A stretch of DNA of 64,000 nt from assembly GCA_016286535.1 (NCBI GenBank), contig JAEESZ010000007.1:94068-158067 (forward strand), read 5' to 3'. This stretch comes from Treponema sp. (GTDB taxonomy: Bacteria > Spirochaetota > Spirochaetia > Treponematales > Treponemataceae). Positions 50,698 to 59,407 of this stretch are shown in pieces. The position numbers and the translations under genes were made by a program. The notes under the pieces are model-generated. The model was not told the origin of the DNA and did no database searches. It saw only the letters and a list, made by a program, of their open reading frames with translations. The number at the start of each line of letters is the position of its first letter. The stretch's first letter is position 1.

Positions 50698-51719
50698 TCA
50701 CCCTTTAAAATATCATCAAAAATATCGTGATAATCCTTCACGGTAGAAGCATGCACAATTGCCTTACGAAGTTCTCCTCCGTTCTGAATTCCCTTGGAAT
50801 ATGCATGAAACCTCTTCCTCATTTCTAAACAAGCGTGCTGCTCAGAAGTTTCAGAAACAAGCCTGTCTAATTCTGCAAAACCTGTTTTTATTCTTACTTC
50901 AACAGGAAGCGGCTCATAAGAACCGGTCTGTAAAAGTGATGTTGTATCCCTGAAAATAAAAGGATTACCCATTGCACCGCGGGCAAACATTACGGCATCA
51001 ACCCCGGTTTCTGAAAGCATTCTTTTTGCATCTTCGGGCTTAAAAAGGTCTCCACTGCCAAAAACAGGGATTCTTCCGTCCACAAATTCCACCAGAGCCT
51101 TCATAATTGACCAGTCAGAAAAACCTTCGTAGCCCTGAGCCCTGGTTCTTGGATGAATTGTAATTGCACTTACCCCTGCTTCAAGGGCAGCTTGGGCTGC
51201 TTCCTTCCAGGTAATCTGTTTACTTTCCCAGCCGGAGCGGATTTTTACCGTAACGGGAGTTCCCCCTTCTTTTACAGGACCTCCGGCGGCTTCTACAACA
51301 GCTTTTGCAATTTTATAAAGGCGGTCAGGGTCTCTGGTCAGGGCAGAACCGGCCCCTGTTTTTACAATTTTTGGAACCGGACAACCGCAGTTAATATCAA
51401 TACATTCACAATGAGTTTTATCAAGAACGATTTTTGCAGCCTGGGCCATAACATCTTCCTGCCCGCCAAAAATCTGCACCGCATAGGCAGTCTCATTCAC
51501 CGCCCTTTTCATGAGAATTTCAGTTTTAAGATTATTTCTTACAAGCGCCTCTGCACTTACCATTTCTGTATAAGTAAAGGCAGCCCCGTTTTCTATGCAG
51601 ACAGAACGGAATGCGGCATCGCTGTAACCTGCAACCGGGGCCAGAAAGAGATTTCCCTTGAGTTCTATGTTTCCAATTTTTACTTTATGGAATAAGGAGC
51701 TGCTCACTTTATTCACCAT
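50694..51719 (-). CDS. tRNA-dihydrouridine synthase (DusB-like)
   Basis: A 341-residue FMN enzyme that reduces uridine in tRNA. It carries LAPVAGYSDAAFRS, the catalytic Cys block DINCGCPVPKIVKTGAGSAL, and VKIRSGW. It starts in the stop of tatD (TAATG overlap of one base) and overlaps the next gene by four bases, so three genes are tightly coupled. Confidence 0.93.
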   Translation of the reverse strand: MVNKVSSSLFHKVKIGNIELKGNLFLAPVAGYSDAAFRSVCIENGAAFTYTEMVSAEALVRNNLKTEILMKRAVNETAYAVQIFGGQEDVMAQAAKIVLDKTHCECIDINCGCPVPKIVKTGAGSALTRDPDRLYKIAKAVVEAAGGPVKEGGTPVTVKIRSGWESKQITWKEAAQAALEAGVSAITIHPRTRAQGYEGFSDWSIMKALVEFVDGRIPVFGSGDLFKPEDAKRMLSETGVDAVMFARGAMGNPFIFRDTTSLLQTGSYEPLPVEVRIKTGFAELDRLVSETSEQHACLEMRKRFHAYSKGIQNGGELRKAIVHASTVKDYHDIFDDILKGE

Positions 51720-52495
51720 TACTCAGGAAGATTAAAGGCCTTACAAGAGTTTTTCCACAGCTGATCGGCTAAAGCCTCAGGATCCATATCCAGCATTTCG
51801 GCAAGAAAACGTTCGGTGGAAGGTAAATAAGCAGGCATTGTTCTTTTGCGCTCCCTGTATTCTGCAGGAATCATAAATGGACTTTCAGTTTCAATTAAGA
51901 TTCTGTCTACAGGAATATTCATAATTGTTTCGTGAAGGTTTCTTGCGTTGCGGTAGGTTAAATTACCTGCAAAACTGAACCAGATATTCTTATCGAGACA
52001 TTTTTTTGCAAAGGCAGCATCTTCTGAATAGCAATGTAAGATTGCGCCGGCGTCCGGAAGGCGTTCGGTTAAAACATCATAAACATCACGGCCTGCATCT
52101 CTGTTATGAATGATTACAGGTAAATTATGTTTCTGAGCAATTTCGAGCTGAGTTATAAACAATTCTATCTGAGAACGCTTGTCTCCAAACTGTTTGTAGT
52201 AATCCAGACCTGTTTCTCCTACGGCTACTACATTTTTGTACTGGAGATATTTTTCTATTGTAGCTACTACGTCCGGACCTGGATTTGTTACCTCTGAAGG
52301 TGCAACGCCTACTGCGTGGTACACGTCTTTCATTCCGCTAAGATTGGCGTAAATGCGTGGAAAATCCATTAAACTGTTATTTATGCTTATGATTCGTTGT
52401 ACACCAGCCTGTTTAGCCTGCTGTATAACACGTAATTGTTCTATAGGGTCATCGTATATAAGCCCGATGTGAGCGTGAGTATCAAATAACTTCAT
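51719..52495 (-). CDS. TatD-family metal-dependent hydrolase
   Basis: A 258-residue hydrolase of the TatD DNase family. The N-terminal metal ligands are in FDTHAHIG (H6, H8), with GETGLDYYK, PVIIHNRDAG and ETESPFM as further signature blocks. It should be a metal-dependent nuclease, possibly in DNA repair or quality control. It is the first gene of the leftward operon. Confidence 0.93.
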   Translation of the reverse strand: MKLFDTHAHIGLIYDDPIEQLRVIQQAKQAGVQRIISINNSLMDFPRIYANLSGMKDVYHAVGVAPSEVTNPGPDVVATIEKYLQYKNVVAVGETGLDYYKQFGDKRSQIELFITQLEIAQKHNLPVIIHNRDAGRDVYDVLTERLPDAGAILHCYSEDAAFAKKCLDKNIWFSFAGNLTYRNARNLHETIMNIPVDRILIETESPFMIPAEYRERKRTMPAYLPSTERFLAEMLDMDPEALADQLWKNSCKAFNLPE

Positions 52496-52523
52496 GGCTT
52501 TCTTCCTAAAAAGATTGGATTAA

Positions 52524-52550
52524 AAATTTATTTATTATATACCGATAATT
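52524..52550 (+). promoter_or_regulatory. Sigma-28-like promoter upstream of the M23 gene
   Basis: AAAAATTT (52524-52531), an 11-base spacer and ACCGATAA (52543-52550) match the sigma-28 consensus TAAAGTTT-N11-GCCGATAA at six and seven of eight positions. It would give a leader of about 130 bases. Confidence 0.45.
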
Positions 52551-52618
52551 TAACACAGTAAAAGGCAATCGTCAAATATATTCCTACTATATACTTATAA
52601 ATTATAGTTTTACTCTAT

Positions 52619-52647
52619 TTGACCATAACAATTCACTATGATATATT
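52619..52647 (+). promoter_or_regulatory. Sigma-70 type promoter of the M23/bactofilin operon
   Basis: TTGACC (52619-52624) and TATATT (52642-52647) are 17 bases apart, with a leader of about 30 bases that holds AAAGGGAGC. Confidence 0.65.
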
Positions 52648-52685
52648 AATATAGATATACTTTATTTATTTAAAGGGAGCATAAG

Positions 52686-53711
52686 GTGTCTAAAACACAA
52701 AAACAACTTAAAAAAATGGAGAAGAGATTTGCCTCAAACGTATCTAGAAGCTTTGGCTCTGTTTTTCATTCAATTGGACGCCTCTTTGTTAAGTTATTTA
52801 AATTATTAGATAACAAATTAACAATTATGATTGTTCCCCATTCCCAGAGCAATGTAATTAACTTTCAGACAAACGTATTTGCCCTGCTTCTGGGTTTTCT
52901 GCTTACAATCGGAATCATTTCTTCTTTCCTGTATTTCAACAAACATTCCTTATCTGCTAAGAAAGAAATCGCTTCCCTTATGGAGCAGAACCGCACAACT
53001 CTTGCCAGCCTTGACGAATTAAGAGACGAAAACACTAACCTTTTCCAGGCTGCAAAACACTTTCAGGCTTCCCTTTCACAGAGCCTTTCTCTGCTTGGTA
53101 TTTCCCAGGTATCAGAAAAAACTAATTCTACAGTATCTAACAGCGACCTTTCTTCACTTTTCAGTTATTCAGATATTACAAACGGAACAACAAAGGAAAT
53201 TTCAGATATCCGCGAATTAACTTCTTATCTTGAAAACGCTGTTGAACCAATTGAACAGGTTGGTAAAATGCTTAAAACCCAGCAGAATCTTTTTACAGAG
53301 ATTCCAAGTATCAATCCTGTTAAAAATCCTAACGTACACGTTTCAATGGCCTTTGGTCCAAACGTTCATCCTTTAAATGGAAACTGGTACATTCATAAGG
53401 GAATTGACTTTTCTACCTGGCGTTCCGGAGACCCTGTAATGGCAACTGCTTCCGGCCAGGTTGTAAGCTTAGGCTACGACAACTCTTTTGGTAATTCAGT
53501 TATCATAAAACATAATCACGGTATTTATACCCGCTATGCTCACTTAAAATCCTTCCGCGTAACAAAAGGACAGTATGTTGAGCAGGGCGATATTATCGGT
53601 TTAATTGGTTCCACAGGTATTTCAACCGGACCTCACTTACATTACGAAGTTCATATTGGTTCGGATGTTGTTGATCCTGCTAAATACATTAACATTAACG
53701 TTGCAAAATAG
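52686..53711 (+). CDS. Membrane-anchored M23 endopeptidase with coiled coil
   Basis: A 341-residue envelope protein that starts at GTG (AAAGGGAGC six bases before it). A basic cytoplasmic part and one membrane segment (VFALLLGFLLTIGIISSFLYF) are followed by a periplasmic coiled coil (about 95-150) and the M23 domain. The zinc site is complete: H237 and D241 in HKGID, and H319 in HLHYEVH. It should cleave peptidoglycan cross-bridges. It is seven bases ahead of the bactofilin gene, the same pairing that sets cell shape in other curved bacteria. Confidence 0.9.
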   Translation: MSKTQKQLKKMEKRFASNVSRSFGSVFHSIGRLFVKLFKLLDNKLTIMIVPHSQSNVINFQTNVFALLLGFLLTIGIISSFLYFNKHSLSAKKEIASLMEQNRTTLASLDELRDENTNLFQAAKHFQASLSQSLSLLGISQVSEKTNSTVSNSDLSSLFSYSDITNGTTKEISDIRELTSYLENAVEPIEQVGKMLKTQQNLFTEIPSINPVKNPNVHVSMAFGPNVHPLNGNWYIHKGIDFSTWRSGDPVMATASGQVVSLGYDNSFGNSVIIKHNHGIYTRYAHLKSFRVTKGQYVEQGDIIGLIGSTGISTGPHLHYEVHIGSDVVDPAKYININVAK

Positions 53712-53717
53712 GTTTTT

Positions 53718-54131
53718 ATGGCTCTAAAAATTGATGACATTTCTCTTAATACTCTAATAGGAAACGGAACAGCAATAAAGGGAAATCTAAAAATCAATGG
53801 ATTTGTAAGAATTGATGGTGATATTGACGGCGATCTTACCACCGACGGAAACATCATTATTGGTGAAAACGCAAGAATCCGGGGCAATGTAAATGCAAAG
53901 GCAGCAATAATCGGCGGAATAATCATTGGTGATGTTTTTGCAAAAGAAAGCGTAAAACTTCTTAATTCTTCTGCCGTTCTTGGTGATGTTCTTTCCCACA
54001 AAGTTCAGATTGATGCTTCTGCCATATTCCACGGCCACTGCATTTCCATTAAAAATGAAGAAGAATATGACCGCCTTTCTCATTTATATTTGCAGTCAAA
54101 AGCAATTAAAGACAGGGTATATCATTCATGA
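53718..54131 (+). CDS. Bactofilin
   Basis: A 137-residue cytoskeletal protein. The core is a right-handed beta-helix of short repeats, for example IDGDIDGDLTTDGNIIIG and NVNAKAAIIGGIIIGDVF, flanked by short unstructured ends. Bactofilins form filaments that hold peptidoglycan enzymes in place, and here the partner enzyme is the M23 protein just upstream. Its stop overlaps the YaaR-like start by four bases. Confidence 0.92.
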   Translation: MALKIDDISLNTLIGNGTAIKGNLKINGFVRIDGDIDGDLTTDGNIIIGENARIRGNVNAKAAIIGGIIIGDVFAKESVKLLNSSAVLGDVLSHKVQIDASAIFHGHCISIKNEEEYDRLSHLYLQSKAIKDRVYHS

Positions 54132-54697
54132 ACGAAGTTGATTCTATTGGCACAGCTTATTATTACTCAGGCCTTCAGAATACTGCTAATGCAAATATAA
54201 AGAATCAAAAAACACAAAAATCAAATAATCCTAAAAAAGCAACTTTTTCTAACTTCTTAAAACAGGAAACAAAAGAACTGGAATTTAAAACCTTTGGTCT
54301 ACCTCAGGAAATAAGGCAGATGTCCATGGAAGATGCTGCCATTTTCTTAAAAGATGCCGTAGACCTGGCCGGAAACGAATTACAGAAAAACTTAAATAAA
54401 GCGAACATAGAAGCCTTTAAATTAAAGGTAAGTCAGTTCATAAGCTTTATGGTTCAGAATAATTACGAAGTAACTTCCAGAGCTTCAAAAAGGCCGGCTT
54501 TTGTAAACCAGCAAAATTTCTTTTCGCCTTTTAATGTCGGTGTAAAAAAGAAGGATCCCAGAGTTCAGATTAACATAATAAATGAAAAACTTGATATGCT
54601 TACAAAAGAAACCCTGCATATGCAGATGGATAATCTTAAAATTTTACAGCAGGCTGACGAAATAAAAGGCTTAATTGTAGACTTGTTAAGTTATTAA
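54128..54697 (+). CDS. YaaR/DUF327-like protein
   Basis: A 189-residue, helical cytoplasmic protein with an unstructured Asn/Lys-rich N-terminus. The segment FLKDAVDLAGNELQKNLN and the C-terminal LDMLTKETLHMQMDNLKI helices match the YaaR (PF03885) family. In Bacillus yaaR lies near ricT (yaaT), and here the ricT-like gene follows directly. Function is not established. Confidence 0.75.
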   Translation: MNEVDSIGTAYYYSGLQNTANANIKNQKTQKSNNPKKATFSNFLKQETKELEFKTFGLPQEIRQMSMEDAAIFLKDAVDLAGNELQKNLNKANIEAFKLKVSQFISFMVQNNYEVTSRASKRPAFVNQQNFFSPFNVGVKKKDPRVQINIINEKLDMLTKETLHMQMDNLKILQQADEIKGLIVDLLSY

Positions 54698-54735
54698 TTT
54701 GTAGGTTATAATTAATTATTAAGGTATTTATAAAA

Positions 54736-55656
54736 ATGAGTGATATTTTTGAAAGCGATATAGATGAAGAAAGCGAGAATCTTGCCTCTCTTGAAGACAA
54801 TTCTGAGCTTGTACACGAAACCGAAAACTTTGTTATAGATTTCCCCCTCTATCTTTTGAAACTTGCCTATTCCTGCGAAACAATTTACGCAAAGGCTCCG
54901 GATAATCAGAAACTTAATTCCGGAGATTATGTAATTGCCCCTACCCGCTATGGAAAAGACATGGCCATGGTACTGGGAACTGCAAAAAAACCGGTCGGAA
55001 TTAAAAAAGACGAAATTGTAAACATTGAGCGTAAGGCAAATCAGGCAGATTTGAAAAAGCGCGAAGAACTGGAACAAAAAGAAAAGGATGCCTTTAAGGT
55101 ATTCAAAGAAAAAGTTGCCATTCATAAACTGGACATGAAGCTGGTTCAAACCCACTTTATTTTTGATGAACAGAAAGTATTATTTTTCTTCAGTTCAGAA
55201 AACCGTGTAGACTTCAGGGAACTGGTAAAAGATTTAGTTTCTGTATTCAAAATGCGTATTGAATTACGTCAGATTGGTGTAAGGGACGAATCAAGAATAA
55301 CTGGTGGTCTTGGCGTTTGCGGACGTCCTTTCTGCTGTCATGGAGTTTCTGACAAATTAAGACCTGTTTCCATCAAAATGGCAAAGGACCAGAACCTGTC
55401 TCTTAATTCAATGAAGATTTCCGGTCAGTGCGGAAGACTTTTATGCTGTCTTTCTTACGAATTTGACTGGTATAACGAAGCAAGAAAAAATCTTCCTAAC
55501 GAAGGCATCCGCCTTACCTACGACGGAACCGATTTTAAAATTACAGAAGTAAACCCCCTCACCAGCATGATTAAAATGCTTGGAGACGACGGCAGACTTC
55601 TGGAAGTAAATGCCAAACGTTTTTACAAAGAAGGAAACCGCTGGAAAATAAATTAA
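54736..55656 (+). CDS. ricT: PSP1-domain protein (RicT/YaaT-like)
   Basis: A 306-residue protein with the PSP1 C-terminal domain. Cysteines in VCGRPFCCHG and QCGRLLCCLSYEF match the iron-sulfur-binding set of RicT. In Bacillus, RicT with RicA and RicF controls RNA maturation and phosphorelays; RicA and RicF are not in this window. The yaaR-ricT order matches the Bacillus locus. Only a weak AAGG site precedes the ATG. Confidence 0.88.
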   Translation: MSDIFESDIDEESENLASLEDNSELVHETENFVIDFPLYLLKLAYSCETIYAKAPDNQKLNSGDYVIAPTRYGKDMAMVLGTAKKPVGIKKDEIVNIERKANQADLKKREELEQKEKDAFKVFKEKVAIHKLDMKLVQTHFIFDEQKVLFFFSSENRVDFRELVKDLVSVFKMRIELRQIGVRDESRITGGLGVCGRPFCCHGVSDKLRPVSIKMAKDQNLSLNSMKISGQCGRLLCCLSYEFDWYNEARKNLPNEGIRLTYDGTDFKITEVNPLTSMIKMLGDDGRLLEVNAKRFYKEGNRWKIN

Positions 55657-55673
55657 ATTTTTACTTCTTAAAC

Positions 55674-55701
55674 TTGAAAAACTAATTTTTTGTTTTATAC
55701 T
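55674..55701 (+). promoter_or_regulatory. Promoter that suggests a leaderless transcript
   Basis: TTGAAA (55674-55679) and TATACT (55696-55701) are 16 bases apart. The start would fall on or next to the ATG at 55708, which has no ribosome site. Confidence 0.6.
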
Positions 55702-55707
55702 AGAAGT

Positions 55708-56445
55708 ATGATTTACATTAAGAAATGGTTCGAATACTACGATGATCTCTTTAAAGTTGCGCCAAATCAGCAGGAATTTTTTGAAGAACTTTGCAAAAAT
55801 GCAGCAGCTCCTAAAAAAGTTTTAAGTGTTGAATGCGGACCTGCCAGAATATCTAAAAATCTTTCAAAAAAGAACTTTGATGTAACTGCAACAGATTCAT
55901 ATCCTGAATTTATCAATTCAATAAACAACGACCAGGGAATAGATAAAACACAGCTTCACGTTTTTAACCTTCTTCCCCAGGATATCGGCCGTTATTTAGG
56001 TCAGAATTTCTTTGATCTTATAGTTTGCTGTAATTACCGCCTTATTTTTATGAAGAATAAAGCCTTAATTACAAAATTTATCCTTGATGCAAAAAATCTT
56101 CTTAAAGAAAACGGATATCTTGTTCTGGATCTCTTAAACTTTTCAAAATATGATTTTTCTAAATCTAAAATTGAGCTGCCTGTAAAAGAATCTGAACGTG
56201 CAACCCTTTATTCTACACTTACAAAGGATGAAGAAAACGCTACCTACACTCTTGATCAGTATGTAATTACAAACAGCGGAAAGAAGATTGACGAAGTTGT
56301 AAACGAAACCGTCTGTCCAATCAGCCTTGAAACCTTCAAAAAACTTGCAGAAGATACAAATTTCAAGATTGAATTCTACAGCGATTACAATAAAACTCCA
56401 TTTTCTAAAGATTCAGACCGAATCATCTGTGTTTTAAAGAAATAG
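55708..56445 (+). CDS. Class I SAM-dependent methyltransferase
   Basis: A 245-residue methyltransferase of unknown substrate. The SAM motif reads VLSVECGPARIS, where the glycine triad is reduced (ECG instead of DxGxGxG), then VTATD and LIVCCNYRLIF. ATG 55708 is chosen over an upstream start that would begin inside the promoter. No Shine-Dalgarno site exists. Proteins of this look methylate small molecules or tRNA; I cannot tell. Confidence 0.75.
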   Translation: MIYIKKWFEYYDDLFKVAPNQQEFFEELCKNAAAPKKVLSVECGPARISKNLSKKNFDVTATDSYPEFINSINNDQGIDKTQLHVFNLLPQDIGRYLGQNFFDLIVCCNYRLIFMKNKALITKFILDAKNLLKENGYLVLDLLNFSKYDFSKSKIELPVKESERATLYSTLTKDEENATYTLDQYVITNSGKKIDEVVNETVCPISLETFKKLAEDTNFKIEFYSDYNKTPFSKDSDRIICVLKK

Positions 56446-56460
56446 GAAAATTTATCCTTC

Positions 56461-56489
56461 TCGACACTGCAATTTTTTTTCATTAGAAT
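56461..56489 (+). promoter_or_regulatory. Promoter of proS, suggests a leaderless transcript
   Basis: TCGACA (56461-56466) and TAGAAT (56484-56489) are 17 bases apart. The start would fall at or just before the ATG at 56497, where there is no ribosome site. Confidence 0.55.
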
Positions 56490-56496
56490 ATATTCT

Positions 56497-58308
56497 ATGA
56501 AAGCTACAAAAACAATTATTTCTACTCTGCGCGAAGCTCCAAACGACGCAGTTATTGCGAGCCATCAGTTAATGATGCGCTCAGGTATGATTCGTAAACT
56601 TGGAAACGGTCTTTATGCTTATATGCCACTTGGATACCGTTCTTTAATGAAAGTTCAGAAGATTATTAGAGAAGAACTGGATAACGCCGGTCTTCTTGAA
56701 ATTAAACCTACAGTAATTGTTCCCGGTGACCTTTGGAAGGAAAGCGGACGCTGGGATAAAATGAATGGAGAAATGCTTACCCCTCAGAACCGACAGGGTC
56801 AGGACATGGTAGTTTCTCCTACCGCAGAGGAAGCCTTTACTGCCATTGTAAGGGAAGGTCTTTCTTCTTACAAACAGCTTCCATTTACCCTCTATCAGAT
56901 TAACACAAAATATCGTGACGAAATCCGTCCACGTTATGGTGTAATGCGTGGCCGTGAATTTATTATGATGGACGCCTACTCTTTTGACAAAGATCAGGCT
57001 GATCTTGATGCTTCTTACGAAAATGTTGCTGCAGCTTACCGCCGCATATTCAAGAGAATGGGTCTTTCTACAATTTCTGTAAAGGCCGATACCGGTTCTA
57101 TGGGTGGTTCCGGATCAGAAGAGTTTATGGTTGAATCGGAAGTTGGTGATGATACACTTCTTCTTTGTCCAGACTGTTCTTATGCTGCAAACGTAGAAAA
57201 AGCCAGCTGTCAGAAAGAAATTCCTTTAGACAGTAAGGGAAATCCACAAAAGGCTACCGATGCTGCAATTGAAGAAGTTGCTACTCCAAATGTATTCAGT
57301 ATTGAAGACATGGAAAAATTCTTTAACGAAAAATCAACAACCTTCCTCAAAGCTTTAATTTACAAGGTTTATAACTGCGCAATCGACCTTTCTAAAAACG
57401 ATTTCTATAAGAATGCAGAAACCGTAACAGAAGGCGGCCAGACATATATTCCAGAAACCTTCTTCTGCGTAGTTATTCGCGGAGACTTAGATGTAAATGA
57501 AGCAAAACTTGCAGCCGTATTAAAAGCAAGCGGTGCAGAACTTGCCAGCGACGAAGATGTTCTTAAATATTCAGGAGCTCCACACGGCTTTGTAGGCCCT
57601 GTTGGAATTAAAATCCCTGTTCTTGCAGATGAATCAACTGTTGATATGCATGACTGTATTGCAGGCAGCGGTAAGGAAGGTTTCCACATTAAACATGTAG
57701 AACCAGGCAGAGATTTTACTCCATTTATGACTGCAGATGTAAGAACCTGTAAAGAAGGTGACAAGTGTCCGGAATGCGGCGGAACTTTCTATATGAAAAA
57801 AGGAAACGAATTAGGCCACATCTTTAAGCTTGGAACTAAATATACAAAATCTATGAATGTAACTTACCTTGATGTAAGCGGAAAACCAGTAACTCCATTA
57901 ATGGGATGTTACGGAATTGGTGTAGACCGTACTCTTGCCAGCATTATTGAAGGACATCACGATGACAAGGGAATTAAATGGCCTATGTCCATTGCTCCTT
58001 ACCAGGTTTCAATTGTACCAATTCAGTACAAAGATAAGATGAAGGAAGTTGCAGATAAACTTTACGAAGATTTAACAAAAGCCGGAGTAGAAGTTCTTCT
58101 TGATGACAGAAACGAACGCCCTGGTGTTAAGTTTGCAGATTCTGAACTCCTTGGTTTCCCTGTAAGAATTATTGTTGGAGACAAAAACCTTCCAAACGTT
58201 GAAATCTCTATCCGTAAAGATGATTCAAAACAGCTGATTCCTTGCGAAGACGCCCTTGAGTTTATAACAAAATACGTAAAAGATGAGCTTGCTGCCTTAA
58301 ATTCATAG
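56497..58308 (+). CDS. proS: Prolyl-tRNA synthetase, bacterial type with editing domain
   Basis: A 603-residue class II synthetase. It contains motif 2 in YRDEIRPRYGVMRGREFIMMDAYSF, the INS editing domain (about 230-410), motif 3 in GCYGIGVDRTLAS, and the C-terminal anticodon-binding domain. It charges tRNA-Pro in the cytoplasm and hydrolyses misacylated Ala-tRNA. A gap of 13 bases leads to the next gene, with AAAGGA there. Confidence 0.96.
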   Translation: MKATKTIISTLREAPNDAVIASHQLMMRSGMIRKLGNGLYAYMPLGYRSLMKVQKIIREELDNAGLLEIKPTVIVPGDLWKESGRWDKMNGEMLTPQNRQGQDMVVSPTAEEAFTAIVREGLSSYKQLPFTLYQINTKYRDEIRPRYGVMRGREFIMMDAYSFDKDQADLDASYENVAAAYRRIFKRMGLSTISVKADTGSMGGSGSEEFMVESEVGDDTLLLCPDCSYAANVEKASCQKEIPLDSKGNPQKATDAAIEEVATPNVFSIEDMEKFFNEKSTTFLKALIYKVYNCAIDLSKNDFYKNAETVTEGGQTYIPETFFCVVIRGDLDVNEAKLAAVLKASGAELASDEDVLKYSGAPHGFVGPVGIKIPVLADESTVDMHDCIAGSGKEGFHIKHVEPGRDFTPFMTADVRTCKEGDKCPECGGTFYMKKGNELGHIFKLGTKYTKSMNVTYLDVSGKPVTPLMGCYGIGVDRTLASIIEGHHDDKGIKWPMSIAPYQVSIVPIQYKDKMKEVADKLYEDLTKAGVEVLLDDRNERPGVKFADSELLGFPVRIIVGDKNLPNVEISIRKDDSKQLIPCEDALEFITKYVKDELAALNS

Positions 58309-58321
58309 AAAAGGAATAATT

Positions 58322-59407
58322 ATGAAAAAATTAATTACTTTTTTAGCTGCAACTGCTTTTTTTCTTTCGGGACTTTTTGCTTTTCCAGGCTTTAATTCCT
58401 TTATAGAAGATAAGTCTGGAGAATTTGTATACTACAGGGACAATTCTTTTTCTCGCGAAAGCTATATAGGTATTCTTAGTTATGGTTCTTCTGCTTTCCA
58501 GATCAGATATTATGCCCCTGCAAGCCAGAATCTTCCTGAAAAAATTGTTGCAACCTTTTTTACAATTGATCCAGATGCAAATCATTTTGAAATGACCGGA
58601 GAAAATGTTGTCTTTGCTGATTATTCAAATTCTGAAGATATAGACATTGTAAATTACATGCATGATCTTCTTTATGAGTTTTCTTCACGCAGAGAAAAAT
58701 TAATTGACATCACTCCGGACACAGAAGGCTATATTAAAAATGTAAGCCTTTCAGAAAACGGCTTAAAAGTTCCTTCAAATATGCTGCAGTTTGGCGGAGA
58801 TATTACTTTTGTCTATGATGTAATCATCCCCTTCTTTAATATTAAAAGAATTGATGACGCAAAGGGAAATGCCGTTTTTGAATGTGTAGAAATTGGACTT
58901 GTTTCTTCTGGTGATGATCCTTTATTCGACACCTTTGTTAAGATTCCGGATTCCGGAAAAATAAAGATTAATTCCCTTAAGCCAAAAAAATCAAAGGCCT
59001 TAAAGGCTTCTTTAAATAATCAGTCAATTACTCTGGATCAGAGCTGGAGCCAAAAAATGGAAAATATGTGGACCCAGCAGGATGATGCAATTATCACCCT
59101 GGCAAGCTTGAATGCTGCTGCTCCATCAGACGATTATGTAAACTATTCTTTAATCAGAATGTTCTTAGAAAGTAAAGACGGCTATTATATTACCTTAGAT
59201 AACTGTGACATAGTTTTTGATACTGCTCAGATTCGCATTTACTCAAAAAGTTACATTGCAGAAAGCTCTAAGGTTTATTACGGCATAAAATATCTTACAC
59301 AGAACAGCAGTAATAAATATGATTACCTTTCTTTTGCTTCTACAAATTCAAACTATTTATTAAAGCGTTCTTATTACGATAAGCTTCTGAAATCTTACAA
59401 AAACTAA
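58322..59407 (+). CDS. Exported protein of unknown function
   Basis: A 361-residue protein with a signal peptide (MKKLITFLAATAFFLSGLFA). The mature part is a mix of strands and charged segments, with no motif that I recognise. It is read with proS. Its stop overlaps the convergent GerMN gene by four bases (CTAA), leaving no space for a terminator. Confidence 0.7.
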   Translation: MKKLITFLAATAFFLSGLFAFPGFNSFIEDKSGEFVYYRDNSFSRESYIGILSYGSSAFQIRYYAPASQNLPEKIVATFFTIDPDANHFEMTGENVVFADYSNSEDIDIVNYMHDLLYEFSSRREKLIDITPDTEGYIKNVSLSENGLKVPSNMLQFGGDITFVYDVIIPFFNIKRIDDAKGNAVFECVEIGLVSSGDDPLFDTFVKIPDSGKIKINSLKPKKSKALKASLNNQSITLDQSWSQKMENMWTQQDDAIITLASLNAAAPSDDYVNYSLIRMFLESKDGYYITLDNCDIVFDTAQIRIYSKSYIAESSKVYYGIKYLTQNSSNKYDYLSFASTNSNYLLKRSYYDKLLKSYKN

